64,000 bases of DNA. Source: Euptelea pleiosperma. Lineage: Eukaryota; Streptophyta; Magnoliopsida; Ranunculales; Eupteleaceae. Shown here piece by piece: positions 43,870 through 55,471 of the stretch; within the stretch, counting starts at the first letter, position 1, and the number at the start of each line of letters is the position of its first letter. Under the pieces are notes generated by a model. That model worked only from the letters and a program-made list of their open reading frames with translations. It ran no database searches and had not been told where the DNA came from. A program made the position numbers and the translations under genes. Location: the NCBI GenBank assembly GCA_035048495.1, contig CM068553.1, positions 15,935,190-15,999,189 of the forward strand, in the 5' to 3' direction.

Positions 43870-45110
43870 CATTTGGCCTCTCAAGAGACAAGAACTTGAA
43901 CAATTAATCATGAATTCTTAAAAAGAAATTAAATAATTACAGTTAAAAAGCATAAAGAAGATAAAAATAAATCAAAGAAAATGTCTTTGAAATAGTCATA
44001 ATAATGTATAATCAAGTTATATAGATTACATAAAAATCTGTAAATCCTTCACATACTTAATCCCTTTAAGCCTTTTACACCCGTTAATCAATCCAAAATA
44101 AAAGAAAGAACTTATTAAAATTACATGAAAGCCTAAAAGAATAATGGTTCTTAGATTTACTTCATGTTTCCATCCTTATCATCATGAAAGAATCCTCACT
44201 TACAAAATAAAACAAGATACAATTAATGTATAAATGATAATCAAGAAAGAACAATTCTTAAAGGAAATACATGAGGTTAGATAATCAAATTAACAGAAAT
44301 TAGAATTGAATTCACAAGATCATCACTTTCACAATTGAATGATATTTTATAAATCTTCATTAATAACCTCTAATTATATCTTAAATCATCTTTCAACTAT
44401 TAACAATTAACAGCTTTAAGAATACAATACAAAAACTAAAATCATATGTCATTAAGGAATCAATAATCATTAAAAGAATAAGTAATGATTAAGAAATAAG
44501 AAATTAACATGATCAAATCAATTATTAATACTTTAAAATCTTAATTATTAATATATTATCAAAAGAAAGTTGCCAAAAGGACCACAGCAAATGGCGTCGT
44601 ATGCTGGTTTCTGTTGCTCTTGTTCCTATGATTTTGTTAACTCCTCCCCAAGGATGTAGGATATCTAAGATGCATATCATATGTCTTTTTTAATTGCATT
44701 GAAGTATTTCCTTGTATTAAACTGATAAATTTACATTTGAATTATGACATTGTCTCGAATTGCCCATATTACCATCAATTACCTTTATTTGATGTTTTGG
44801 GAGATTACATGTTTAGGTTTGAAGATAAACATTGTTCTAAACATAAACCATTGTTTAAACTACTTGACATTTCAATGAAGACATAAATCACACTTAACAA
44901 AGATCATAAACAATCTTGATTGCATATCTTTTAGACATAATTTCATTAATAACCATTTCAACTTAAGAAGATTCAATTAAAATGAATTTCTTTCTCTCGA
45001 AGATTTATGTGGGTACCCTATTTTTCGAGTGGCTAAAACATTGCCACATGTCACTTAAATGGGCACATACTCCGAAGAGAGACATATTGGCCTCTGTGGT
45101 TCACGGACCA
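43870..45110. other. AT-rich intergenic DNA
   Basis: Very AT-rich with no ORF of note, no splice-supported exons and no repeat ends recognised. Confidence 0.5.
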
Positions 45111-45258
45111 CCTCGGCCCATACACGTGGTAGCACCTTGGCACAGCTCACACATGGTAGCACCTAACACATGGCGGCACCTTCACATGGCCACACCTTAC
45201 ACCTAGTAGCACCTACATGTGGCGACACCTTACACCTAGCGGCACATACACGTGGTAC
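45110..45258. repeat. ~21-bp degenerate minisatellite (CACATGGTAGCACCT)
   Basis: About seven imperfect units of the form ACACNTGGTAGCACCTTAC. The ORF covering 44982-45206 reads through it and is not a gene. Confidence 0.7.
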
Positions 45259-45264
45259 ACACTT

Positions 45265-45790
45265 AGAAGCCACTGGATAAATGTTTATCCCATCCCTAAG
45301 TGGACATACGCACCAAAATTTATCATGTTTAGTCATTTATATCCATTGGATAAGGAAAATTTTAACCATGGACGTGGATCGTTAACTGTGATATGCGGCC
45401 CATTATTTGCAACCCTTAATTGCATTGATGTTGGACTTATCTTTAAGTGGACCTACATGCTAAAGTTGCGGCATGATTGGTACGTTTCCAACCAATGTAT
45501 TGGGCTATCTCTAATCGTTGGATTAGGGCCCTTTTCATGGATTATTTATAATCGTGGGTTTTAAGCATTACTTGGAAAATTGCACACTAGTGGAGACCAT
45601 CACCTGTATGGATGTTGGGCCCGTTCATGGTGACCATTGGTCGGGTGGATGTTTGGCCTATTCCTTGATGGACCTACATGTCAAATTTCATCTTGATTAG
45701 TCACTTGTAACTGTTAGATTGGGGTCTATTTCACGGGTGGCTTTAGCCGTGGTGTTTGAGTATTAATTGGATGGAGTGGCACACTATTGA
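45265..45790. repeat. Dispersed repeat related to the foldback family, ~3 units
   Basis: Three units, each with a GGATGTTTGGCCTATTCC/AAGTGGACCTACA-like start, a TTGATTAGTCA-like middle and GTTGGATTAGGGCCC plus TTTTCATGG end. The same order is found at 39025-39465, 52099-52345 and 53183-53514. Confidence 0.6.
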
Positions 45791-46012
45791 TTGTGTGGGT
45801 ATTTAGCCCCCATGAGCCCACTCATCTTATTATCAATTTATCTTATATCACTCTACATATATATATAAAATGTATACATATATATCATTTGTCTTTTGCT
45901 TTTTTGTTTTGTTGCTATTGTTTATTTATTAATTTTTTTCTTCCTTTATGTGTCCCACGACACCCTATTTTGGGTCTTGCTAGGCGGTTGTGTAGGGGGC
46001 TGATTCGGTGGA

Positions 46013-46880
46013 TGATATTTGCTCAAAAGTGCTTATTTTAAGTAATTATTTTTTTAGTGTTATCGCACTCTCCTACATAAACCTGTATTATTTATCCACT
46101 TTTCTACGTAAGAGTCTCTTCCATTGCGTAGAACACACTTTTCTGGACAAAATGAGCTATTTGCATGAATTAAATACATTCTCGGAAGTCTAGATATTAA
46201 GCCGTTTTGATTAAGTCTCATTACGTACTTTTTCTATCGTAGGAAACCAAATCGGACGATGCTAATAGATTGCGGGCCCACAATTGACTGCCAGAGTCTA
46301 GGACCCAAACTCAAGAGCCAACAAGCTGAGGATAAGAAGATACATGCCAAATGCTGGGAGAGCTAGAGAGTCAGAAAAGCCTGAGAAAAGATCAAGAGAG
46401 AAAGAGAGAGCCAAGCGCTCCGAGAAGAGACTAAGATTAAAGGTTAATCAACTAGCACAAGATAAATGCTTGCTTATTTAGAAAAGCTTGTAGAAGACCA
46501 AGTCAAAGACTAGGGTTCAAGACCCTCTGTTAGCATTTTCTCTTTAATTTTATAATATTTTCTCTCTCCTCTCTCTAGATCCTCATTCTCTCTCTACCCA
46601 AAAATCTCAATCACCCGATCCTCTCCTTTCATAATCTCTTCTTCAGCGATCACTCGATCCTACGGCCTACCTTGGCCGACCTCCACTGTCTGATGATCCA
46701 TCCGATCATCGCCACCCTAGTCTATCGTCTGATCGCCAGTAGATCATCAATCCTGTCATCACCTATCTCAAAATCCGACAGTCATCTTTTTCTTCTTCTA
46801 GATCCTATCGTCACGACTTGACCTATGTGATCATGACCCCAAGAGAGATGGATGGCCCATAATCAGGTTAAGAGAGTAAT
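46013..46880 (+). mobile_element. LTR-B copy, 3'-truncated or diverged
   Basis: Begins TGATATTTGCTCAAAAGTGC and follows LTR-B through GCGGGCCCACAATTGAC, the TAGGGTTCAAGACCCTCTG block and the CT-rich middle. The LTR-B end block is not found downstream. The right boundary is approximate. Confidence 0.65.
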
Positions 46881-48674
46881 AATTGGGTTGGGGTGTAGTC
46901 ACTGTTCTATGTGCCCTTTTTGGTTGGTTTTGAGCAAGGTTTCAAAGGTGTTTTCAAAAAAAATTGTGACTAATGAGGTGAATCGCTAGTTGAGTTTAAG
47001 CGGGGCGTTTGTTCTTGAAGTAGTTTTGGGTGGGTTTTGGTCCCATTTGCAGCCTGCAAGTGTATAGGGCACAGTTTCTGTTTTGAGCTCATTTTTAGGA
47101 TCAAAATGGTTGTGATTGGGGCTAGTTTTGGGTGATGGTTCGGTTCAGTTCAGATTCAGGTGTATGTTTAGGTAAATTTTAGGGAGCAATTGGGTCTATT
47201 TTAGGAGCTGTAAATGGAGTGAAAATGTGGTTTATTTTGGTTGAGATTTTAAGTTGTGATGAGTGTAAACAAAGACGATGATGATAGAGTAACATGTCTA
47301 AACTAGATGAAAAAGAGTTCTAAAAAGTTTATCAAGTAAACTCAAACAGAAACATGAACTTCATACAAGTCTATCTAACATAAATTTAGTGATATGATCA
47401 AAAGAAAAGGAAGAAAAATATAGAAATGAAATCATAAAATTTATCTAAACCACCTACTAGGATGGATTTCAACAAATTGGGCAAAAGTCACACCATTGGG
47501 TCTCTTCTCTATCTCCACTAGCAATAGGATTTGTATCAACCCAAAGCTTCTTTTCACAACTCGCTAATGGATTTCTCTCTTTCTAGTTTTTTTTCTTTTT
47601 ATCTCTCTAATTTTCTTTTGGCTTCCTCAAGAAGCTACGAGGTGGTGAGATTTGAGTTTGACTTTGTTTTAACATGTGTATATTATATACATAAAAAATT
47701 ATAAATTTATATCTTATGAGGTCACATGCGTGACATCATCTTGGTGGTGTCACTCATGTGGCCACAATTGACACACCCACTAGCATTTAGAAATTTAACT
47801 TGGTTCCCAAGCTTCTCCTAGATGATGCTATGGTGTATTAACACCGCACGATGGCCCGTATGGCATCCATGTGCGTAAATGTGTGGGGCTCGAGTCGGGC
47901 AAAAATGGCCTTCTTAAGGAAATTTGACGAGGTAAATCCAATAGCGGCCTCCGTTCAGCCAAATTCTTAATAGTTTTAAAAACATTTATCATTTTATTTT
48001 TATCTTAGTTTTTTATGATCGCATATTACCAATATACGGGTGGGTCATGCACACATCTATGAGTTCATTGCATCCCACGGACTACCCGATTTGTTGTGCA
48101 TAAGCATTGGCACTCCCTAGGGTCCATTGATCGATTCAAAACCTGATGAATATCATCAATTTATAATTCAAATTATTTCTTCATATAATTTTTAATACTA
48201 CGGACTCTATAATTGAATTAATCTTTATTTTAATTAAAAGTTATAAAAATTTTGTTGAATTTACTGCTCTGGGTTACCAAAGGCTCGAATCTCAATGCTC
48301 ATTGACTCCAAGGGAATCAATCCAATGATTGAGATTTCTCGGGGCTTCACATGTTGAATGCATTGACCGACAAGTGTACTGATGAAGGGCTTATCGAGAA
48401 GGGTTGAATGCCTTGATCGAAAATTTATCGATAAACTTGTCGTATCTCAATACTGACCTTACCTGAGACATATTTCCATGGATGTCTTATCTAACACGTG
48501 TCATTCTCTGATAAATCTGACACATTTTTAAAAAGTTGATGGTTGTCTCTATTGAGTCTCGTCAATTCATTTATTCACGCAAGCATCGAGGTGCTAGATG
48601 TCAATTTTCAGCGCACACCCTGTGCCATGTTAGGGACACGTGTTGTCATCTTATAAGTTAGAAAATACGGTACC
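46881..48674. other. Intergenic DNA, no gene seen
   Basis: No supported ORF, exon pair or element terminus. Part of 46881-47250 could be diverged LTR-B body. Confidence 0.4.
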
Positions 48675-48679
48675 CACAA

Positions 48680-49815
48680 ATACTATCAAAACACCAAAGA
48701 GAAACATGCATCCTCTAAAATAGGTACCACTTACCAATCGATATACCTTCTTTAAAAAAGCCTATCATGTTCATTGCATCCCCCATTAGAATCAATTGTC
48801 TACATCCCATGTCTTTTGCTACTAAAATTCTTTTTGTAATTGCACCAATAGATAAAATGCTCGAAGATCTTTTATGCTGAAATACTATTGATCAAATTCA
48901 CATGTCTTTTATCATTTAAATAAAACAAGATGGATCGGATGGTCATGGGCACCAATTAAATTGATTTTCAACATAGTCCTACCCACTTGCTACAACATTT
49001 GTCGAAACTATTTATCGGGCCAAAAATGTGAGTTATTGAATTACAGTATTTAGGATGAATTAAAATAAAAACTATGATAACACCAAAGAGAACTACACGC
49101 ATCCTCTAAAATAGGTACCACTCACTAATCAATACCCTTCCATGAAAAAATCCCATTATGTTCATTGCATCCCCTTCTAGAATCAATTGTCTACATCTCA
49201 TGCATGTTGCTACTAAAATTCTTTTTCCACTTCCATAGGTAGATAAACTCCTCGAAGATCTTTTCTGGTAAAATATGATTGATCAAACTTCACCCATCGT
49301 TTACCATTCAAATAGAACATGATGAATCTGATAGTCATGGTCGTCAATTAGATTGATTTTCTCGATATGGGTCCTACCAACTGGCTATAACATTTATTTG
49401 AAGTTACCTATTGGGCCAAAAAATGTAAGCTACTAAATTACATTATATAAGAACAAATTAAATAGCAATACTATCAACACGCCAAATAGAATTATACGCA
49501 TCCTTCAAAATAGGTACCACTCACCAATCAATATAACTTTATCTTCCTTCAAAAATCCCATCACATTCATTATGTTCCTTTTAGAATCAATTTTCTGCAT
49601 CCCATGTCTCTTGCTGATAAAAATATTTTTTACGATTGCACCAGTAGATAAACTCATCGGAGATCTTTCATGCTAAAACACATTTAATCAAACTCACCCC
49701 GACTTTTACCATTCAAATAGAATGTGTTGGCTAAGATGGTCATGGCCATCAATCAGATTGATTTTCAACATATGGGTCCTACTCACTTGCACTAGCACCA
49801 TACAAACGTTTTATG
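48680..49815 (+). repeat. ~395-bp sequence repeated three times in tandem
   Basis: AAAATAGGTACCAC marks equivalent points near 48717, 49109 and 49507, spacing about 391 and 399 bp. Each unit also has GTTCATTGCATCCCC, TAGATAAACTCCTCGAAGATC-like and CCATTCAAATAGAAC-like phrases. Units are clearly diverged. No coding function is seen. Confidence 0.85.
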
Positions 49816-50715
49816 GTCTATTAATTCAAGATTTTAGTGAATTATATTTTGAGCCCATCTTATTCCTTCCAGAGAGTGATTTTTTTATTATAATGGACGA
49901 AACAAGAATCTGCTACGAAAGAAGTTATAATTAAGAATTTATATTTTCATAAATTAATAAATTTTTGAGACTTTGTTAGAAATTAGAATATGTGAAACTT
50001 AAATTATTCATTCGAAACTAATTAATATCTAGTGAAATTACAAATTTCTAGTGTCATTTTAGGATTTTACATTGAAACTAAATATTCAAGTATTGTTAGA
50101 AACATCTTGGTGAGAGATATGATAGATTTTTTTGTTTTTAATCCATGCATAGCTTAGAAGTTCTTGCGAAAAATAAATTGCTCTTGCACTGCAAGACCAA
50201 AATTATAGAAACACCCCTTATTTTTCTATGAGGGCTACACAGTCCTTGTTCTAGGTAAAGAAAAAATAGGACTTTAAATAAGAGAAAACAAAGTAGAAAA
50301 TGGCAGTGAACAATTTCGGAACAGTTAACTGACGTTACTATTATGACCTTTACAATAGGTCAAATAATGGTAAAAATGATGAAAAATGTCATAATTTTAC
50401 CATTTTGTTATTTTTTTCCTAATTTATCTACTAAACATGAATAACAGCCACGTTGTGGTATTTTTTAGAATTAAATGCCAAATAACACATGGGATTGGAA
50501 CATTATTATCTCTTAACAACGTTATTCTAACCATGTGATAAAGTACCATGGTTTGTCTCATTATTCTAACAATATATGTACTAGAATAAAAAGAGTATTG
50601 TCCATTAGTGTTATGTCCGTTGTAATAAGTCAAATCAATCATAAATGAGTCAAATGATCAAAATATTATTACTGTGTGCTTTAAAAAAAAAAAAACCTCG
50701 ATAACAATAAATAAT
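49816..50715. other. AT-rich intergenic DNA
   Basis: No gene is supported. The only notable point is an A run at 50685-50697. Confidence 0.4.
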
Positions 50716-51256
50716 GGAGTTAAGACTTTGTTTGTTTTTTTTTCTTGCACATGTTGGTACCTGTATAAGTTTAAACGTACGCAACTTCAGATGTGTGATG
50801 TTTGGATGAACTTGATAAATCACGCGTGTTCAACAATTATTGCATTTGTTTGCTCAAATAATAGTGGATGTTGAGCTTAATTCATTACATTCGTTGCATT
50901 GTGTAAAATTACACATGCACATTTATTAATGTCACGTGGACTCAATTTTTTTCATACGTTCTAGATATACATATAATATTATATATGTATTATAATATAT
51001 AATAATATAATATATTACATAGTGCAATGCACCTTGCTATCACATCATAAGTGCCACATGATACACCAACGCGTGTGTTGAGACTCGCACTTCGGTGCAC
51101 GTTATGATTCTCAGGGGGAGTATTGCAATGCGCGCTTCGGTTATGGTGTGCATTACAAATCACATACATTGGTGCATCTAAACACACGATTTTTGTCCGA
51201 ATTGCGTACGTTGGCACTAATGTGCGTGCTTTGACGGAAACAAACACAGCCTAAAA
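50716..51256. mobile_element. Candidate MITE with TTTGTTTGTTT inverted ends
   Basis: The left edge (ACTTTGTTTGTTT, then TTGCACATGTTGGTACC) and the right edge, reverse-complemented (GGCTGTGTTTGTTTCC, then GCACGCACATTAGTGCC), align imperfectly. The middle is rich in GCGTGC/GCACG phrases. Target duplication is not clear. Confidence 0.35.
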
Positions 51257-52098
51257 GTTAGGCATATTATCATCATCCCTAGTGGTCATCTCATCATTCC
51301 TATTGTCACTTTCTAAGCCCCGACTGTTGATGATCCTTAGGATTGACACAAAACACAAATCCCGAAGACCATCTAACGGTAGACCGAGTGACAACAATAC
51401 TACATTATCATCCTTTAAAAGTTTACAAAAGGTGAGTGAAGTTGCACTCAAGCTGTAATCGAACTATGGGGTAAGAGGGAATTCGGAAACATCATAGAGA
51501 GAAAAGTTGAAGCAAAGGCAAAATTGTTAAAAGACAACAGGAACTAAATTCGATACAGATTAGATGCACCAATGGTTCTTCTATTCCCCAATTGGTTGGT
51601 TGAGTCCAAAGGGATTTTAAGTAGCAAACGTGGATAGGAATAGTCAGATTATGGTTGAGCATGAAAGTGGTCCAAAGTGTTGCCACAGAAGTCCTTGCCA
51701 CTTCATTCAAATGGTCCCGAACTTTTTCTTTTCTTTCCTTGGTCCCTGTCTCACTAAGAGGAACAAACATGGATAAGAGTCGGTTTCTCAATTAATGTAC
51801 ACGTGTCAATACCCCATTTAATCAAGAACACACAAAAAAGCTTCTCGCTGCTTTTTCAGGAACCTCCCCATTCACTTTTGTTCAAAAAACTTAAATGCCC
51901 CCCAATTAGATTTCAAATGATAACTCCCTAGTCCCTTGGTATACCAACATCAAATGTGGTACACATGGCGTACATGCACGTGTGGTCACCTTTCATCTAG
52001 GTGGGACCCATTTAATGTGAGAAAATATTTAGTGGCCCTTTGGGACTTCAAATACTAAAGTCTCTTTCTCCTAAAAATACCATTTGGAGCTTAGTTTA
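51257..52098. other. Intergenic DNA, no gene supported
   Basis: The longest ORF (minus strand, 51492-51791, 99 codons) has no recognisable motif, splice context or homologue that I can name, and is not called. Confidence 0.4.
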
Positions 52099-52345
52099 GG
52101 GCCTACTGACCTCATGGATGTTTTGGAACACCTCTTAGTGGACCTCATACCAAAGATCAGCTTGATCGGTGATTTATAACAGTTATATTTTAACATCCAG
52201 AAACAGGCTCAAATTCAACGGTCAAATACTATGTTATTAAAATACTAAATCCAACAGTTATAAATCACTAATTATACTGATTTTTGATACTTAGGTTCAT
52301 GAAGAAGTAGACAAAATATCCATAAGGTAAGTGGGTTCTAAAGAG
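52099..52345. mobile_element. Foldback element, short and diverged
   Basis: The left arm (CTCATGGATGTTTTGG..., TCAGCTTGATCGGTGATTTA) is the imperfect inverse of the right arm (TAAATCACTAATTATACTGA..., CAAAATATCCATAAGG). It belongs to the same family as 53183-53514. Confidence 0.55.
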
Positions 52346-52876
52346 TAATCCACGTGGCGTTTCAGAGGGAGGCCATCAAACTTTGAAGTCCGCCGCGGAT
52401 CATCAAACGCAGGCTCCATTGAATGGTGGGCTCCACTTATCTTGGATGTGCAACCGTTGATCTAAAGTGTAAAGAAAATTGACAATTTAGGACTCTCCAA
52501 GGGACTGAGTTCATTGAGTTGCAAAAAATAGTTACCAGTTTAGGGCGAGGCATTTTACTAAATTGGGCAGGTTTGCGTTGCTATTTGCAGCCCTGCCACT
52601 CTGCGCTGCCATCTCTATCTAAACCTTCTGTTTTCATTGTCCCCTCTCAGTGAACCTTCGGGGAAGGGAAGATCATTTGTATAAAACAACTCCCATAGTT
52701 CCACTTATTTACCAAAATACCATACTTTAAAAGCAAGTAAGAAACCAAAACGAATGGTCACTATCATCCAATTAGATTCTATAGGAGACTTCTGATGTGG
52801 GACCCTTGGAGATAATTGTAAGACACGTGTACGGCTAAGCGGTTTCTAGACTGTATTTACAGTCTGTATGGCATTG

Positions 52877-52907
52877 AATAAAGTAGACAAAAAAAAAAAA
52901 AAAAAAA
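52877..52907 (+). other. AATAAA plus ~19-A run, possible retroposed 3' end
   Basis: AATAAA at 52877 is followed within 7 bases by a long A run, like the 3' end of a reverse-transcribed mRNA or SINE. The sequence upstream was not recognised. Confidence 0.35.
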
Positions 52908-53182
52908 GCTCCTCTCCCCTTGGCTTCCGATTAGTTCAGGAGTAAATTGTCCTCAAAAGTCACTAGAGGACATATAAGGTGTTTGTCGGATATACCGTAA
53001 GAGAATAGTCTATCAAGTACAAACAAGCCATGGGTCTGATCTGAGTAGACAAGTAAAGGAATGGGCCCACCAATTCATCAAGGGTAGTACAAGGGATCAT
53101 TAGAATTCATCTTATTGATTCGATTACTGACACGCAAGAATCCATCTGGGTGGGACCCATTGCTTGATTTTTTGAGTAAAGC

Positions 53183-53514
53183 GAAGCCGATCCAGCCCAC
53201 AGTACGAGCCACGTGGCAAACTCTTAGAGGTCTTTGGCCGTATGGATGTTTGGCCAATCATTAGGTGGACCTACAAACCAAAATGAACCTGATCAGTGAT
53301 TTCTAAGCGTTGGATCAAAGTTATTTTCGCGGTAGGAATTCGACCATTATTGAGCGTTATTGGGATGCAAAGATCCAAAGGTGTAAATCACTAATCAGGC
53401 TGATTTTTTGTTTCCAGGTCAACCTAGTGATTGGCCAAACATCCATACGGTCAGCGCCCTCTAAGAGTCTACCACGTGGCTCATACTATGGTACTGTGGG
53501 CTGTGATCGGCTTC
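53183..53514. mobile_element. Foldback/MITE-like element with ~130-bp inverted arms
   Basis: GAAGCCGATC (53183) and GATCGGCTTC (53505-53514) bound arms that pair over CAGCCCACAGTA, GAGCCACGTGG, ACTCTTAGAGG, GTATGGATGTTTGGCCAATC and TCAGGCTGATT. No target duplication is clear. The ORF at 53310-53522 lies within the arms and is not a gene. It lies about 0.9 kb upstream of the SPL start codon and brings CACGTG sites. Confidence 0.75.
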
Positions 53515-54446
53515 TACTGTGACCTCCCAAGAGACACTAAAAATCAAGTCCAAATTTGTGCGGGGCTAAAATAACCTAAGCTTATAATCAAACATTCCCT
53601 TGAGATTTTGTTCCTACCTAGGCATGGAGATTTTGAAGTATGGGTGGGACCCAAAGATGGAACATCATATGGTTCTATAATCAAAGAAGATCTTCTAGGT
53701 TCCCACTCCAGATATCAACTTAAATGATTCCCAAGTTTCTAACCATTCGTTCCACAGAATTATTTCTCCCGCCAATGATATTCAATCCCTAAGATGGTGA
53801 CGCATATCTTGTCGGGCTGATTCTGGACACACCAGATCTCTGATCAAAGCTTTAAAATAGAGACCACGTGTCCAATATGTCAATTTGAAAATAAAAAAGG
53901 GTATTATAGTCAGAGAAAAATATAGATAGAGATTTGATGAACTGGCAAGGATTTGATATGGATATAACTTTTGCAGGTGGGGTTAAGCTGAACGCTCACC
54001 CTTCCCTCTCGAGTCTTGTCATCTCTCTCTTTCTCTCAGTAACTCCACTACTGTCTTCCCTGACTTTCTTCCTCTCCCCTCAAATCATTTCTTTCCACGT
54101 GTCCGACCCCATCCCTCGGCACGTGCGTTTCTAGTCTCACCTCCTCACTCTTTCCAAATTTTCCACAGCCTCGCACGTGTCTCCTTCCTCACTCTTCTCT
54201 GCAATTTCTGCAGCTTTCTCTTAAACACTTAACCCTATTGGAGCTGAGAACACAGAACAGAACACAGAATACACAGAAAGAGATCCTTCCCGCTGCTTTC
54301 TCTCTCTCTTTTTTTTTTCTCTGTCTATTTTCTTTCTTCTTTTATAAAACCAACAAAGAAGGCTGGTTATAGGCGTGTAGCGTGGTGAACTCGAAATAGA
54401 AAGAGAGGAAGAGAGAGAACGGAGAGAGCTAGAGAGAGAGAGAGAG
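53515..54446 (+). promoter_or_regulatory. SPL gene upstream region and 5' leader
   Basis: Three CACGTG G-boxes lie at 54096-54101, 54120-54125 and 54174-54179. CT-rich tracts lie at 54010-54080 and 54290-54320, and a GA-rich tract (GAGAGA repeats) at 54402-54446 abuts the start codon. A TATA-like TTTATAAAAC lies at 54341-54350, only about 100 bases from the ATG; the real transcription start may lie further upstream. The ORFs at 53934-54134 and on the minus strand at 54221-54478 are low-complexity shadows. Confidence 0.55.
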
Positions 54447-55471
54447 ATGGAAAATGGAGGAAACGGGGACCACAACAACTATGGGAGAGGGCAAAATGGT
54501 AATAATAGCAATCTTTCGTGGGATTTCTGGGAGATGGGAACGTCCAGGTTCGACTGGATCAACTCTTTCAACGAAGACACAACAGCAGGGCATGCGTTGA
54601 TGTTCTCTCACCAGGGGAACAATGCGCACCATCATCAACACCACCCAAGTTTGTACGCCGGAGGGTCACACATGCACCCGGACCCTCATCTCACGTGTTT
54701 GAAGCTTGGGAAGAGACATTACTTTGAGGATACTGGTGGTCCGTTGTTGGGGGACCGACACGTGGCAGGGTTTCCGATTGGGAAGAGAGGGAGATCGTAT
54801 GGTGGTGGTGGTGGTGGTGGTGTTGGTGTTGGTGGTCCGTCTTCATCGTCGTCGACGGTGGGAGTGGCGATTCCGAGGTGTCAAGTGGAGGGGTGCCAAG
54901 TGGCTCTTGTGAATGCGAAGGATTATCATCGGAGGCATAAGGTGTGTGAGATGCACTCCAAGGCGCCTAATGTGGTGGTGCTTGGGATGGAACAGAGGTT
55001 TTGTCAACAGTGTAGCAGGTGCGTAGTTTAAGATCCTTTTTTTCGTTTTCGTTTTCGTTTTCTATCCTCCCAGGCGCATTCTAGAATTGAAAGTTCTTTC
55101 TTTCCACACCGGGTGTAACTGTACCCAATATTCAGAGAGTCTGTTTATTTGTTGGAGTGACCGAATGATGTAACATCTCCTCCCTGCGCATTTTAGTCAG
55201 GATCATATTGTTCTTAGTTCTTACTGATTCAAAAATAAAATTTATATAATTTTTTTTTTTGAAATGGGTTTGGTGGGTTGTCTTTTGATTTGCGAAATAT
55301 AAGGTTTTTTATTCAAATTTTTTATTTGTTAATTTTTTTCTTGGTTGTGTAGGTTTCATGTAGTATCGGAGTTCGATGACACGAAGAGGAGTTGCAGAAG
55401 GAGATTAGCAGGGCACAACGAGCGGAGAAGAAAGAGTTCTAACGACTCTATTTCCAGGAACCCTTCTCAAG
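54447..55471 (+). CDS. SQUAMOSA PROMOTER BINDING PROTEIN-LIKE (SPL) transcription factor, exons 1-2
   Basis: Exon 1 is 54447-55018 and exon 2 is 55353-55471, joined by a GT-AG intron; together 691 nt, about 230 residues. The encoded nuclear protein binds GTAC-core DNA through the SBP domain. The domain spans about residues 143-220. Zinc site 1 is C145, C150, C167 and H170. Zinc site 2 is C186, C189, H193 and C205. The bipartite nuclear signal is KR at 202-203 plus RRRK at 215-218. The intron splits the codon of R191 just before FH, the position conserved in SPL genes. The N-terminal part has [27 protein letters not shown] and a Gly run at 119-125. SPL orthology is not assigned. The ORF reading on to 55031 ignores the donor. 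The chain is incomplete: no stop follows exon 2 before the donor at 55472, and no miR156 site is seen in these exons. Confidence 0.92.
55019..55352 (+). other. SPL intron 1 (334 bp)
   Basis: Donor AGCAG|GTGCGT at 55018/55019 and acceptor TGTGTAG|GTTTCATG at 55352/55353. It is AT-rich with a T-rich tract before the acceptor. Phase 2, splitting an Arg codon of the SBP domain. Confidence 0.9.

Noticed and set aside
51492..51791. 99-codon minus-strand ORF as a gene
   Set aside because: No domain, no splice or promoter context, and length is within chance for this AT-rich DNA.
54221..54912. Alternative-frame and minus-strand ORFs over the SPL first exon
   Set aside because: Shadows of the SBP-box exon and its GA-rich leader.
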